DNA of 64,000 bases from Candidatus Hydrogenedentota bacterium (GTDB taxonomy: Bacteria > Hydrogenedentota > Hydrogenedentia > Hydrogenedentales > SLHB01): positions 1-64,000 of the forward strand of contig JACRLJ010000052.1 of the NCBI GenBank assembly GCA_016215105.1, given 5' to 3'. The number at the start of each line of letters is the position of its first letter. The first letter of the stretch is position 1. The notes under the pieces were generated by a model. It saw only the letters and a program-made list of their open reading frames with translations. It searched no databases and was not told where the DNA came from. This document shows, in pieces, positions 8,885 through 18,281 of the stretch. A program made the translations under genes and the position numbers.

Positions 8885-10105
8885 ATGCTGAGCGAAACCA
8901 CGAAAAAATCCCGTAACAACGCCAAACCGAAAACGCGAGATGGCAAAGCGCGATCTCCCATCTATCAGAAGATCAAGGACCGTCTTCGCGCCAGAATTGA
9001 CTCGAACGAATTGGCTCCAGGCGCGCTGGTGCCTTCTGAGCGGGATTTGGTTGTCGAGCTTAGAGTGAGCCGTGGCCAAGCTCGCCAAGCTCTGCGCGAT
9101 TTGGAGATGGAGGGGTACATTGAGCGCTTCCCCGGCCGCGGATCGTTTGTGACGCCGGTTGAGCGGCGCCGCCCGGAAACCTACCGCCATCGGGAATCGC
9201 GCACCGTTATGCTCGCCTATCCGGTGCTGGCTCGGGATGCGAGCGCGTACATCCGCTCGATTGTAAAGGCCTTTGCGGAGAGTATCGAGGAGCATGATTA
9301 CAGGCCGGTGTTCTATTACATCGACCAAAGCACGGGGGCGGCGCTTCGGCTTCTAGACCAGTTGGAGAAGGGCGAGCTTGCCGGGCTGGTACTATGGCCG
9401 CAGTTTCAGTCGGTCGAAGAGTGCGCCGCAGTCAAACGGGTAGGCGAGTCCTTATTCCCGTGCGTGCTGGTGGATCGCTATCTGCGTGGCGCGGAGAGCG
9501 ACTTTGTCGGGAGCGCCAACCGTACTGGCTATGACAGCATCACCATGGCCCTGATTGACCGGGGACATCGCGCCATTGCTTACATAAGCCGCGATTTCGT
9601 GGACACGGTTATGGAGGACCGGTACGCCGGTTATCAGAACGCGCTTGCTCGAGTGGGCATTGACATCGATGTTCGGCTGACCGGTGTACGGCACAAGGCG
9701 CCAAATCCCTCACTGAAGTACAACGGCGCCGATGATACTGCGGAACTCCTACGGGCTATGTTCGCTGGAAATGTACAGCCGACGGCGATCCTGTGTTCAG
9801 ACAACTGGACGGCGGCGCGCGTTGAGACGGAATTGGGCCGCTTGGGGATTCGGGTCCCGGAAGACATTACCCTCGCAGCCAATGACGACACGATCGATCC
9901 GGACGGGAGCGAACCGCGCCCGTGGCTGACCATCGCGCAAGACGGACCGGAAATCGGACGGCAAGCAGCCCAACTCCTCCTGGCCCGGATTGCGGCGCCG
10001 GCAAAGGTGTACGAACAACGTTTTGTGCGCATGCGGTATCTCTTCGCGGAAAGCGGGAACGTCCAAAGGAACGAGCGCGAGGAGTATGCCGGAAAAGGGG
10101 GATGA
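8885..10105 (+). CDS. GntR/LacI hybrid transcriptional regulator (AraR-like)
   Basis: Residues 1-25 are basic. Residues 25-90 form a GntR-type winged helix (YQKIKDRLRARIDSNEL, LVPSERDLV, SRGQARQALRDLEMEGYIER, GRGSFVTP). Residues 105-400 form a LacI/periplasmic-binding-type effector domain. This combination is the AraR architecture: a repressor that leaves DNA when a sugar binds. The strong promoter and the perfect 21-bp palindrome directly upstream indicate autoregulation. It lies between a secreted glycosidase and a pseudopilin plus further glycan genes, which suggests that it controls this locus. The effector sugar cannot be read from the sequence. Confidence 0.9.
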   Translation: MLSETTKKSRNNAKPKTRDGKARSPIYQKIKDRLRARIDSNELAPGALVPSERDLVVELRVSRGQARQALRDLEMEGYIERFPGRGSFVTPVERRRPETYRHRESRTVMLAYPVLARDASAYIRSIVKAFAESIEEHDYRPVFYYIDQSTGAALRLLDQLEKGELAGLVLWPQFQSVEECAAVKRVGESLFPCVLVDRYLRGAESDFVGSANRTGYDSITMALIDRGHRAIAYISRDFVDTVMEDRYAGYQNALARVGIDIDVRLTGVRHKAPNPSLKYNGADDTAELLRAMFAGNVQPTAILCSDNWTAARVETELGRLGIRVPEDITLAANDDTIDPDGSEPRPWLTIAQDGPEIGRQAAQLLLARIAAPAKVYEQRFVRMRYLFAESGNVQRNEREEYAGKGG

Positions 10106-10213
10106 GATTCACGAACACATTTGATTCTCTGGAGCGTAGCGGCTCAGTCGCCCCTCGTCGAGGGATGCGGTTGTGGTATGGCGCCGCCCGCGGAGCCACC
10201 TGAAAGGAGGTAA

Positions 10214-10276
10214 ATGACGGGGTTTGGGGTCTTGGGTGTCTCGTCAGGGCGCTCATCGATAATCGTAGTTGCTTAG
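10214..10276 (+). CDS. Possible 20-aa leader peptide behind a strong ribosome site
   Basis: ATG follows aaaggaggtaa, one of the strongest Shine-Dalgarno matches in the window. The frame reads MTGFGVLGVSSG and ends IIVVA. It lies between the regulator and the pseudopilin gene. Against it: the body contains ggggtttggggtct, which recurs on the minus strand near 33240, so this may be a G-rich repeat rather than a coding sequence. Confidence 0.22.
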   Translation: MTGFGVLGVSSGRSSIIVVA

Positions 10277-10388
10277 TTCTCTGGATTTACATTGATCGAA
10301 TCATTCCTTTCGTTGATGGCAAGTCCGTCCTTCGGCGCTGCGGCCAAAGGGAGTGGACCAACAAACAAAATCTACAAGGAGACTCGAT

Positions 10389-11432
10389 ATGAAACAGGGG
10401 AAGAAGGGCTTCACGCTCATCGAATTACTGGTCGTCATCGCCATTATTGGCATCTTGGCGGCGATCCTTCTGCCGGCATTGGCGCGAGCGCGGGAAGCCG
10501 CGCGCCGGGCTTCCTGCCAGAACAATCTGAAGCAGTTTGGGCTGGTCTACAAGATGTTTGCAGGCGAACATAAGGACAAATGGGTATCCCGCGGCGCGCG
10601 GTATTACCGAAACTACAGCCCCTCGGCTACGAACCTCACTATGGAAACCTCGTGCGACGTTCAGCAGTTGTACCCCGAGTATATGCCGGACCCGAATATC
10701 CTGTTTTGTCCGTCTTCCAGTGTGTATTCGGGCCTGACGATTGACGAATTGCGAGTATCCACCGGCAGTAGGGACGGGGTGTACAGGCTGGTAGGCACGG
10801 GTTGGCCGGCGGATTCCGCGGTAGGCGGGCTTACGCCCGTCCCGATGACCAATGGCAACGTGTGTGATCCGGCGAAGTATCCGACCATCGATTATACGCG
10901 CAATTGTTTCTTCGCTTCGGGGAATTGGTCGTATAGCTACTACGGCGTCGCGGTTCCTGGGGAATGGGTCAATACGGCGTATAACATGGCCGTTGTTTTC
11001 AACGGACTTGGCAGCAAGACCACCGTACCGAATAGCACAGGCGCCATCAATGGCGATCTTCCCGCGAACGGAACGCTGAGGTACTACTTTAAGCGCGACG
11101 ATAGCATGACGGTGACACTGGATGAGGCCGCTCCGCATCGAACCGTAACCATCAATCGCCTGAGAGAGGGAATCGAGCGATTCATGATTACGGACATCAA
11201 TAACCCCGCCGGGTCGGCGAGCGCCCAGTCAAGTCTTCCGGTAATGTGGGACAGTGTGTTCAACGACTTCGGAAAGATTAGCGTCAAGGCGTACAACCAC
11301 GTGCCCGGCGGCTGCAACGTGCTGTTCATGGATGGTCACGTGGAATTTGGCAAGTATTCGCAACCCGACGGGTCCAAGCTGTACATGCTGTCCATCGAAG
11401 CCGCGAAGGACGGCGACGACCGGACTCCGTAG
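10389..11432 (+). CDS. Pseudopilin with H-x9-DG C-terminus (DUF1559-like), copy 1
   Basis: The N-terminus carries a type IV prepilin/pseudopilin cleavage and methylation signal ([20 protein letters not shown]), followed by the long helix ending [12 protein letters not shown]. The body is a large variable domain with several Cys. The end carries [17 protein letters not shown], the H-x9-DG motif of the planctomycete-type pseudopilin family. The ATG at 10389 is preceded by AAGGAG; the longer frame starting at 10353 is not needed. A prepilin peptidase and type II secretion parts are not in the window. Inference: it is exported and works with the neighbouring glycan-acting proteins, perhaps in surface capture or secretion. 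Two sister genes lie at 37169 and 42809 on the other strand. Confidence 0.9.
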   Translation: MKQGKKGFTLIELLVVIAIIGILAAILLPALARAREAARRASCQNNLKQFGLVYKMFAGEHKDKWVSRGARYYRNYSPSATNLTMETSCDVQQLYPEYMPDPNILFCPSSSVYSGLTIDELRVSTGSRDGVYRLVGTGWPADSAVGGLTPVPMTNGNVCDPAKYPTIDYTRNCFFASGNWSYSYYGVAVPGEWVNTAYNMAVVFNGLGSKTTVPNSTGAINGDLPANGTLRYYFKRDDSMTVTLDEAAPHRTVTINRLREGIERFMITDINNPAGSASAQSSLPVMWDSVFNDFGKISVKAYNHVPGGCNVLFMDGHVEFGKYSQPDGSKLYMLSIEAAKDGDDRTP

Positions 11433-11540
11433 GGCGGTCGAAGTGTGTTCATTCCATCGGTGGGGCCCTTGCAGAAGGGTCCCCCGATGTCTTGACGGCC
11501 AACAAGGAGCACCGTGTGGCTCGACAGTGGGAGTAGAATC

Positions 11541-11909
11541 ATGAAGTACGCATATCAGTTTGCCGTGTTGGCGCTGTTGGCCGTTGCCTCGGGTTGCGGC
11601 GCGGGCGGCGGCAAGAACGGCATGGACGCGACCGAACCCATCTACAAAGCCGCCCAGCAAGGAGACGCCGCCACTGTGGCGGCTGAGATACGCAGGGGCC
11701 GCTGCAAGATCAGTACTCCGGACGCGAAAGGGCGGACCTTGTTGCATTACGCGGTTATCGGGAATCAGGCCGATCTGGTAAAGCGGCTGGTTGGAGACTA
11801 TGGCGCCGACGTGGGCGCTAAGGACGCGGATGGCCGCAGTCCCATTAGCTACGCCGAGGAGGCCGGCAACAAGGAAATGGTTGAATTGTTACGCCGCGAG
11901 GGTGGCTGA
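11541..11909 (+). CDS. Small ankyrin-repeat lipoprotein, copy 1
   Basis: 122 residues. The signal peptide ends in a lipobox (LLAVASGC) at about residue 20, followed by a Gly-rich linker and two to three ankyrin units (GRTLLHYAVIGNQADLVKRL, GRSPISYAEEAGNKEMVELL). ATG at 11541 follows GGGAG; the longer frame from 11514 would bury the signal. Known of the fold: ankyrin repeats bind proteins. It lies about 110 bases after the pseudopilin gene in the same direction. The same gene order recurs at 43831-42178, which suggests that the two products work together on the envelope. Confidence 0.85.
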   Translation: MKYAYQFAVLALLAVASGCGAGGGKNGMDATEPIYKAAQQGDAATVAAEIRRGRCKISTPDAKGRTLLHYAVIGNQADLVKRLVGDYGADVGAKDADGRSPISYAEEAGNKEMVELLRREGG

Positions 11910-12163
11910 CAAGCCCGATTCGGCTGTCGTGGCCTCGCCTATCGGCCCAGCGCCACACCGTCGGCAACAAGTCATACTGACGGTGATGGAGTAGTGGCTG
12001 GGCCGCATTGATATTCTATGGCGAGAGTCAATCGGCGTTCAGCTACGACACCGGACGATGCGCCACGAGGCGTGACTTGCCGCGATTCCATGCGCGCAAT
12101 CTAGGTACGGGCCTGACCATTCCTGGCAAATCTTGGATACCACATTTCAAGAAGGAGACTTTC

Positions 12164-13588
12164 ATGCTATTCGCAATAGGTGTGGCGGTAGGCGCGCTGA
12201 CGATGCATACCCTGGACGGACGCGAGATCACGATGTCCAACTACGAATCGCGCAAGGGCACGGTTATCGTCTTCATGTCAAGTCGATGTCCTGTGACACA
12301 AGAACAGATTGGGCGTCTTCTCCAGGTCCACAACACCTACAAGCGCGAGGAAGTGCTGTTCGTAGGTCTGTGCGCCAACGACGCAGAATCGCCGGAGGAG
12401 TTGAAGAGTTTTTGCCAACGCCGCGACGTGAACTTTCCCGTATACCGGGACCCCGGCGGCGCGATTGCCAAGAAATTCGGCGCCCGATTCACACCGCAGG
12501 CGTTCCTGCTCGACGCCAAAGGGGTTCTCATCCACCGAGGCGGTTTCGAGAACGAGGCGGCGGTGGAAGACATGAATTCGGCCATCTCCCAGTTTCTGGC
12601 AGGAAAGCCCGTGGCAGGACAATCGGGTAATCGACCTGGCACTCCCATCAAAGCGGCGGGGACACCGTCCCCGGCTGAGGACCCTATCGAACCGTTGGCT
12701 TTCGCGTCGGAGATGGTCTTTGAGAAGGTTCCTTGGGCTGCTGACCATCATTGTTCAACCATTGCGGAAGCTCCGAATGGTGACCTGCTCTGCGTATGGT
12801 TCGGGGGAAGCTTCGAGTGCGCGGACGACGAGGCGCTGTTTATATCTCGGCGCAAGCGCGGCGAACGGGCGTGGACCGCGCCAACCGTCTTGACCCGTGG
12901 CGAGTTCTTGAAACCGCCGGGAAACGCGGTGGTCTTCCGGGTCAATCCCACGCGGATGATGGTCTATTACGATCGCATGGAAGAAGCGCGGCCCATTCGC
13001 AACGGTCGCTGGCGCGAAGGGAAGCTGATGCGAATGTACTCGGACGACAGCGGGATGACGTGGAGCAAGGATGAGGACGCCGGCGTCAATATCGGCGGCC
13101 TGCGCAACGCGCCGTTCACGACCCAGGTGGGCGCCTTGATGCTTCCGATCAGTAATCCTTCCTGCTTTCTCGTGACCCGCGATGGTGGCGTGAGTTGGGA
13201 GCAGTCGGGGACTATGGACGGAGGCGGACAGCCGACAGTCATGCAGAGCGAATCGAAGGACAGCGGAAAGACGTGGACGCCCTCCCGTCCGACGACATTG
13301 CCGAATCCTGGAGCCGGTATGGCGATGTGTAAGCTGCGCAACGGTCATCTCGTGTTCGTCTACAACTCCAATGCGGACGCGCGGACCCCATTATCGGTGG
13401 CCATCTCCAAGGATGACGGCGCCACGTGGAGCCGACCCGTACACCTCGAGTCCAATCCGGGCGAATACGCGTATCCGTGCGTCATCCAGACTTCCGACGA
13501 CAAGATCCACGTTAGCTACACGTTCCTTCGACTCGTGATCAAGCATGCCGAGTTTAGCGAGCGGTGGGCCACACTGTTATCGCCGTGA
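12164..13588 (+). CDS. Redoxin domain fused to exo-sialidase-like beta-propeller
   Basis: Residues 1-150 form an AhpC/TSA-type thioredoxin fold (LDGREITMSNYESRKGTVIV, single Cys in FMSSRCPVTQEQ, GARFTPQAFLLD). Residues 180-470 form a BNR/sialidase-type propeller with Asp-box repeats (SDDSGMTWSKD, TRDGGVSWEQ, KDSGKTWTPS, SKDDGATWSR). The ATG at 12164 has AAGGAG nine bases upstream; the frame upstream of it is dispensable. The redoxin part has only one Cys in its active-site loop, so classical disulfide exchange is doubtful. Both halves occur in planctomycete-like genomes, but this fusion is unusual to me. Possible role: cleaving or binding sialic-acid-like sugars, with the redoxin part as an accessory or relic. 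Confidence 0.82.
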   Translation: MLFAIGVAVGALTMHTLDGREITMSNYESRKGTVIVFMSSRCPVTQEQIGRLLQVHNTYKREEVLFVGLCANDAESPEELKSFCQRRDVNFPVYRDPGGAIAKKFGARFTPQAFLLDAKGVLIHRGGFENEAAVEDMNSAISQFLAGKPVAGQSGNRPGTPIKAAGTPSPAEDPIEPLAFASEMVFEKVPWAADHHCSTIAEAPNGDLLCVWFGGSFECADDEALFISRRKRGERAWTAPTVLTRGEFLKPPGNAVVFRVNPTRMMVYYDRMEEARPIRNGRWREGKLMRMYSDDSGMTWSKDEDAGVNIGGLRNAPFTTQVGALMLPISNPSCFLVTRDGGVSWEQSGTMDGGGQPTVMQSESKDSGKTWTPSRPTTLPNPGAGMAMCKLRNGHLVFVYNSNADARTPLSVAISKDDGATWSRPVHLESNPGEYAYPCVIQTSDDKIHVSYTFLRLVIKHAEFSERWATLLSP

Positions 13589-13704
13589 GGATAGGTGAAA
13601 CTCGACCCGAGTTCATCCGCAACTACACCGTAGTTCCTCTGACACATTCCAGCGGCTGATCGAAACTATCGACGGCGGTGGCAAGACAGAAAGGAGTCGA
13701 GGCG

Positions 13705-15642
13705 TTGCTGCAAGTACTTGCGGTGCTGTGCGCCTTAGCAAACGGCGCAGCCGCTCGCGTCGCGTCCAATCCGGCCGCAGACTCGTCGGCATCCTCGGCG
13801 AACCTGCATATTTTCGGCGTCGAGATTGGTGGCCCCGAAGACGGCTTTTCGCTGACTGACAAGGCGGCCTTCGAATCCGCTAAAGCCCTGGGCGCTCGCT
13901 CGATTGATCTCCGGCCCGTCTGGTCCGTCCTTGAACCGGCGCCAGGGGTCTATGACTGGTCCACTTTGGACACGGCCCTGGCGCATGCACGGGCAGTAGA
14001 CTTACCGGTCACCATTACGCTGCGCTTTTTTGACGATCAGGTTCCCGCGTGGTTCGCGGACGAAAACATGATTGACCAGAACGGAGAGACATTCAGCGGG
14101 TACGGTTTCAAAGGGGTTCACCGGTCCCCATCGTATTGGGGCCCCACGGCCCGGCCGGCCTACCTCCGCCTGGTTGATGCGCTCGTGCGACGATATCGCG
14201 GAAACTCCAGCATTTGCGCGTGGCAATTCTTCTACGGCTACAACGATTCGTTCTATATGGGTATGTGGAACGGGAAGCAAACCGTCTACGACTACTCGGA
14301 GTTCTCACAGGAACACTACCGACTCTATCTGCGGCGGCAGAAACATCTTTCCCTGAGGGGAGTCAATGAGCGTTACGGCGCTTCGTACAAGCGATGGGAT
14401 GAATTGCGTCAACCGCGACCGTTGTTTGGGGAATTGAATGTAACCCGCGCGTGGCACGACTTTCAGGATTACCGCATGTGGAGCATCGCTTGCATGTTCG
14501 ACGATATGGACCAATCGGTAAGGACTCTCGACAAACGTCCTTTGATTATGTACTACGGCGGGTCGCCGCACTTTGCCGCCCACCAGTTGAGCGTCTATGA
14601 CGTCGGGCTTCGACTGTTGAAGAAACACGGTGGGATGCTTGACGTCACATGCTTTGAAGATCCCGTGCCCGCCGAAGTCGGAACCGGCATCGTCCGAAGC
14701 TACGGAGTCACGCCAATGGCCGAGGCGTGGCAGGTGCCACCGCCCTTGAAGGATTTCCGGCGGCTATTCTTCAATATGTTTGCACAGGGGGTTACGTCAT
14801 ACCAGCTTGTGGGAAGTTGGAAGAAGTTGGAGGCTTCACCTGAGGAGTTCAGTCGCACAGCGGAAGTCTTCGACGAAATGGCGGACGCAAAGCCTATCCG
14901 TGCGCCCGTAGCGGGTCTCATTTCGTATCGGAGCATTCTATCCTGCATCCCAGCGCGTCCCTATATTAACCCTACGCTGGCGATGATCCCCAAACTTCAG
15001 GAGAACCAGTATTCTCTCGATTGGCATTCTGATATGAGTCCTCTGGACGACTTGAGCACGTATCCCGCGCTGCTTGACGCGAACTCGGAAGTGCTTGAGC
15101 GGCGCGTTGTCGAGCGCCTTGAGCGTTACGTCAAGCACGGTGGCCGGCTCGCGTTGCTCAGCCGCTCGGGAAAATACGTCTTGGAGAGTGGCCGGCCCGA
15201 CTACGTGTTGCTGGAGCGATTGCGGTGTCCGGAGCCCAACAACGCCGGGTTAGTGTCGTGGTCGTACGGGAAAGGCCACGTACTGCGCCTGGGCGCCGAT
15301 CCCGACTGGTCAACAGCGGAAGGCGTGAATACCCTGCTGAGAATCATGGAATGGCTTCAGGTAGCGCGCCCCGTTACCGCCACCCCTGGCACGCTGGCGG
15401 CAGTATCCGGTAACTCACGCAAAGAGGTATTCGTGGCGCTGTTTTCGCCGGGCGCCGAGCCGGCCGAATCGGTATTCACGATTCGTCCGGGTATTCTCGA
15501 TCCCGCTCGCCATTACCGCGCATCCAGCCTGTTTGCTCCCGAGACAGAACCGAAGTCATTGACCGCAACCGAGGCCGAGGCGGGCGTCAAATTGACGTTC
15601 GCGCCGTACGAACTCAAGCTTCTAAAGTTGTCGGCGGAATAG
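13705..15642 (+). CDS. Secreted GH42-like beta-galactosidase-type protein (TTG start)
   Basis: About 645 residues: signal peptide, a TIM-barrel-type domain with ARSIDLRPVWSVLEPAPGVY and YDWSTLDTALAHARAVDLPV (the early strands of GH42-like enzymes), a middle Rossmann-like part (VERLERYVKHGGRLALLS) like the trimerisation domain of GH42, and a beta-rich C-terminus. A TTG at 13705 sits eight bases after AAGGAG and directly opens the signal peptide. The GTG at 13678 lacks such a site and adds charged residues. Expected action is hydrolysis of a beta-galactoside or related glycan outside the cytoplasm. The catalytic Glu pair is not assigned, so it could be a non-catalytic relative. Confidence 0.75.
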   Translation: MLQVLAVLCALANGAAARVASNPAADSSASSANLHIFGVEIGGPEDGFSLTDKAAFESAKALGARSIDLRPVWSVLEPAPGVYDWSTLDTALAHARAVDLPVTITLRFFDDQVPAWFADENMIDQNGETFSGYGFKGVHRSPSYWGPTARPAYLRLVDALVRRYRGNSSICAWQFFYGYNDSFYMGMWNGKQTVYDYSEFSQEHYRLYLRRQKHLSLRGVNERYGASYKRWDELRQPRPLFGELNVTRAWHDFQDYRMWSIACMFDDMDQSVRTLDKRPLIMYYGGSPHFAAHQLSVYDVGLRLLKKHGGMLDVTCFEDPVPAEVGTGIVRSYGVTPMAEAWQVPPPLKDFRRLFFNMFAQGVTSYQLVGSWKKLEASPEEFSRTAEVFDEMADAKPIRAPVAGLISYRSILSCIPARPYINPTLAMIPKLQENQYSLDWHSDMSPLDDLSTYPALLDANSEVLERRVVERLERYVKHGGRLALLSRSGKYVLESGRPDYVLLERLRCPEPNNAGLVSWSYGKGHVLRLGADPDWSTAEGVNTLLRIMEWLQVARPVTATPGTLAAVSGNSRKEVFVALFSPGAEPAESVFTIRPGILDPARHYRASSLFAPETEPKSLTATEAEAGVKLTFAPYELKLLKLSAE

Positions 15643-15783
15643 TCTCCTCGACCAACAACACGTATCCCGTAGATTGCGACAAACTCGCCAATCAAACATC
15701 CGCTTCGTCACACGAGGCCTTAGCTTGCCACCGACAAGCGATAGGCGCGGCCAAGTGACTCAGAACGGCCGTGTTAACGATTA

Positions 15784-15908
15784 GGAATCCGGCCAGAAAG
15801 TTGGCTTCTTGACGCCGCGCGGCCAGAAAGCATCTGTAAGCTATTCAATACCATCGCTGGCTCGTGCGGAGTTTTGCTATGCGGAGGCTTTCTGGCCGCG
15901 CCTCTAGC
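15784..15908 (+). repeat. About 125-bp dispersed repeat, copy A
   Basis: Begins ggaatccggccag and contains ggccagaaag twice directly and once inverted (ctttctggcc). An inverted copy at 36905-37029 matches over its full length at roughly four-fifths identity by eye. It abuts, and by a few bases overlaps, the stop codon of the Ig-domain gene. Confidence 0.8.
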
Positions 15909-16401
15909 CGACGGACGTCGAAAACGTGAAGACCGTTGGAGTCAACGCCACGCCATCAGCGCTCTTGAAGTTTCGGTGCGACGGCGAATTCAGTCCGAAC
16001 CGATAACTCCAATTGGGCTTGAGCGCGACCGGAAGCACGCACGTCTTCCGATCCGGCGTCCAGTACGGTTTCGCGCCTGGAGGTCCTGACGGGAAATTGG
16101 CGCCGCCGCCGGTCCAAGAGAAGCCGCCGCCCATGGGCACGTTAAACGTAACGCGAATCTCGGTGATCCGCGGGTCGACGTTCGTCGCTCCGTTTATGGG
16201 TGTGGAAGTCACAATCGCCGGACCCGCTCCAGGAACCACCGGCGCCGCAACCGGAGCCGGCGGGGCAACTACTGGCGGCGGGGAAGCCGCAGGAACCGGG
16301 GCTGACTCGCTCGACTTCGGTCCGGACATGGCGGAAATGACCAAGGGCAACGCCAGTATCACGGCTACGACGCACACAAGCGCGATGGCGAATTTGCTCA
16401 T
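15904..16401 (-). CDS. Membrane-anchored single Ig-like (SbsA/Big_5) domain protein
   Basis: 165 residues: an N-terminal hydrophobic segment (FAIALVCVVAVILALPLVIS), a Pro/Ala-rich linker, and one Ig-like domain from about residue 65 (TPINGATNVDP, FSWTGGG, then LNSPSHRNFKSADG). The same domain occurs twice in the BlaR1-like protein next door, with long identical stretches, so it probably arose from it by duplication. It is the last gene of the run blaI-like, blaR1-like, this gene, with a 27-base gap, and is therefore probably co-regulated. Function unknown; perhaps an envelope ligand-binding or adhesion module. Confidence 0.8.
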   Translation of the reverse strand: MSKFAIALVCVVAVILALPLVISAMSGPKSSESAPVPAASPPPVVAPPAPVAAPVVPGAGPAIVTSTPINGATNVDPRITEIRVTFNVPMGGGFSWTGGGANFPSGPPGAKPYWTPDRKTCVLPVALKPNWSYRFGLNSPSHRNFKSADGVALTPTVFTFSTSVG

Positions 16402-16428
16402 GATTCGTCTCTCCTAAGCGGAATCCCG

Positions 16429-18204
16429 CTACTTTCCAGTCGAAAAAGTCCACTCGACGGGTTGCAGTGGAATGCCATAGGAACTCTGGAAATTCACATG
16501 ACTTGGGCTGTTCAATCCGACGCGGTATTTCCAATCCGGCTTGAGCTTGACTGGCAACGTGCAAGTCTTCTTGTCGTCACTCCATGATGGCGCGCCGGCT
16601 GTCTCCGGATAGTTCTCACCGCCTCCTGTCCACGAGAACCCGCCGCCCATCGCGCGGTCGAATGTCACCACCAACTTGTCCAACGCCGGGCTGACACCAC
16701 TGGCGCCACGTTCAGGGTTCATGGAGACTACATTCGGCGGTTTGAGCGCGCCGGCAAGCGAGGGATCGCCGCCTTTCGTGACGAACGCGATAACTTGGGG
16801 ACGTACTGGCGCACCGGCGACACTCCGGAAATTGCGATGCGACTTTGAATTGATACCCAACCGATAAACTTTGCCGGATTCCAGTTTGACCGGAAGTTCA
16901 CAAGTCCGCGCGTCCACCCATCTCGGCTTTCCAGTCGTCTCTGGAAAGAGCGGAGGGCCTCCGGTCCATGAGAAACCCTGAGCCATGTCCACGTTGAATG
17001 TGACGCGGATGGCGCTTAAGGCGGGGTCTACGTCGCTAGCCCCATTCGCCGGCTGACTAGACGTGATCGCGGGCGTATCCACAGGCGAAGGCGGCGGCGC
17101 TGCGGCCTCAGCCGGAGGCACGTCCGCGGCCAACGTTGTAGGCGTCCACACGGTCATGGGAAGTAGTAGAACCGCCAGCAACGCTACGGCCACTGCGGAC
17201 ACGCGCCCCATACGCCGGGGGCGAGCGGCGTCGGCGGCGGATCGCACGCGATGCAGCAGGTTGTCCGCGATTTCCAGTATGCCTAGAAATCCAGCCCCCG
17301 CCGGGGCAGTCTCGTCAAAATTCTCCGCCATGCGGATAATTGTGGAGGCGTAGTGGCGCCCTTCCTGGCGCGTCGTGTACAACACGGTATCGTCGCTTGC
17401 CATTTCGCGTTCCCTCCTAAGGTTGAATTGCGCGAGCCACACCGCCGGGTGAAACCAATAGAGACTCAGTAACAACGCAGTAAGCCATCCCAGCGGGATA
17501 TCGTTACGCTTAATATGAGCCAACTCATGCCCGATCACGTCGCACAATTCGTTGTGCGACAGGCCGCCTACGAGCAATTCCGGAAGCACTATGGTCGGAC
17601 GCCAAACCCCCATTACAGCGGGAATCTTCAATTGACCACTTACGCAGATGCGGAAATCACGCGATAGCTCCAGGCGATCCGCGATACCGCGAGCAAGATT
17701 GTGTAATTCGGCCGGCGCCGGATTAAGGTTGCTGAGGACTCGCGAGCGGTATCTCCAAGCTTGAACCGCGATTGTCGCGGACATGATCAGCGCTCCGCAC
17801 AACCAGACCACCATTACAGTTACTGGCGTGGAGGGCAGAATAGAAGGCAATAGTTGAGGCGCAGTCGCGCCAAACTGCGACTCCTTCGAGTCGGTGGTAT
17901 TCGGCGTCTCGCCGCCGGCGCCGTCCATCAGAAGTCCCGTTGCGCCATCGCGCAAGATCTCAATTGGCGCAACGCGATCTATCAAGGACGCGGCCGACCA
18001 TGGAGCCGAGAGGGATGGCGGCAACACCAGCTTAATGAAGACCAATAGCCACAGCGCGTGACGCAACGACGCGCTGGATTTTGGAGCGAGCCGCGCAATT
18101 GCCCAGATGATCCCCGCGAGCACTGCGACCTGAATACTCATCAACAGCATCCAGTTCGCCCAATACCCCGCTGCGGGCGCCATTACTGAATCGTAGAACC
18201 CCAT
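16429..18204 (-). CDS. BlaR1-like M56 metallopeptidase with two C-terminal Ig-like domains
   Basis: About 591 residues. Several N-terminal membrane helices (residues 15-65 and 125-150) flank a zinc peptidase domain with HELAH at 226-230. A further helix lies near 340-360, then two Ig-like repeats of about 95 residues occupy the outer C-terminus. In BlaR1/MecR1 a beta-lactam-binding domain sits there, so the input signal must differ. Known of the family: the peptidase, once triggered, removes the BlaI-type repressor. The ATG at 18204 was chosen because the upstream frame is an Arg-rich shadow. It lies 77 bases after the BlaI-like gene and shares its promoter. Confidence 0.88.
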   Translation of the reverse strand: MGFYDSVMAPAAGYWANWMLLMSIQVAVLAGIIWAIARLAPKSSASLRHALWLLVFIKLVLPPSLSAPWSAASLIDRVAPIEILRDGATGLLMDGAGGETPNTTDSKESQFGATAPQLLPSILPSTPVTVMVVWLCGALIMSATIAVQAWRYRSRVLSNLNPAPAELHNLARGIADRLELSRDFRICVSGQLKIPAVMGVWRPTIVLPELLVGGLSHNELCDVIGHELAHIKRNDIPLGWLTALLLSLYWFHPAVWLAQFNLRREREMASDDTVLYTTRQEGRHYASTIIRMAENFDETAPAGAGFLGILEIADNLLHRVRSAADAARPRRMGRVSAVAVALLAVLLLPMTVWTPTTLAADVPPAEAAAPPPSPVDTPAITSSQPANGASDVDPALSAIRVTFNVDMAQGFSWTGGPPLFPETTGKPRWVDARTCELPVKLESGKVYRLGINSKSHRNFRSVAGAPVRPQVIAFVTKGGDPSLAGALKPPNVVSMNPERGASGVSPALDKLVVTFDRAMGGGFSWTGGGENYPETAGAPSWSDDKKTCTLPVKLKPDWKYRVGLNSPSHVNFQSSYGIPLQPVEWTFSTGK

Positions 18205-18281
18205 ACATATCACCCCGCGCCGCGATCCCAGCCGCGGCGTCCTGCGCCGGCGCAACTGCCCGGCGCGCGTTCGGCGACACC

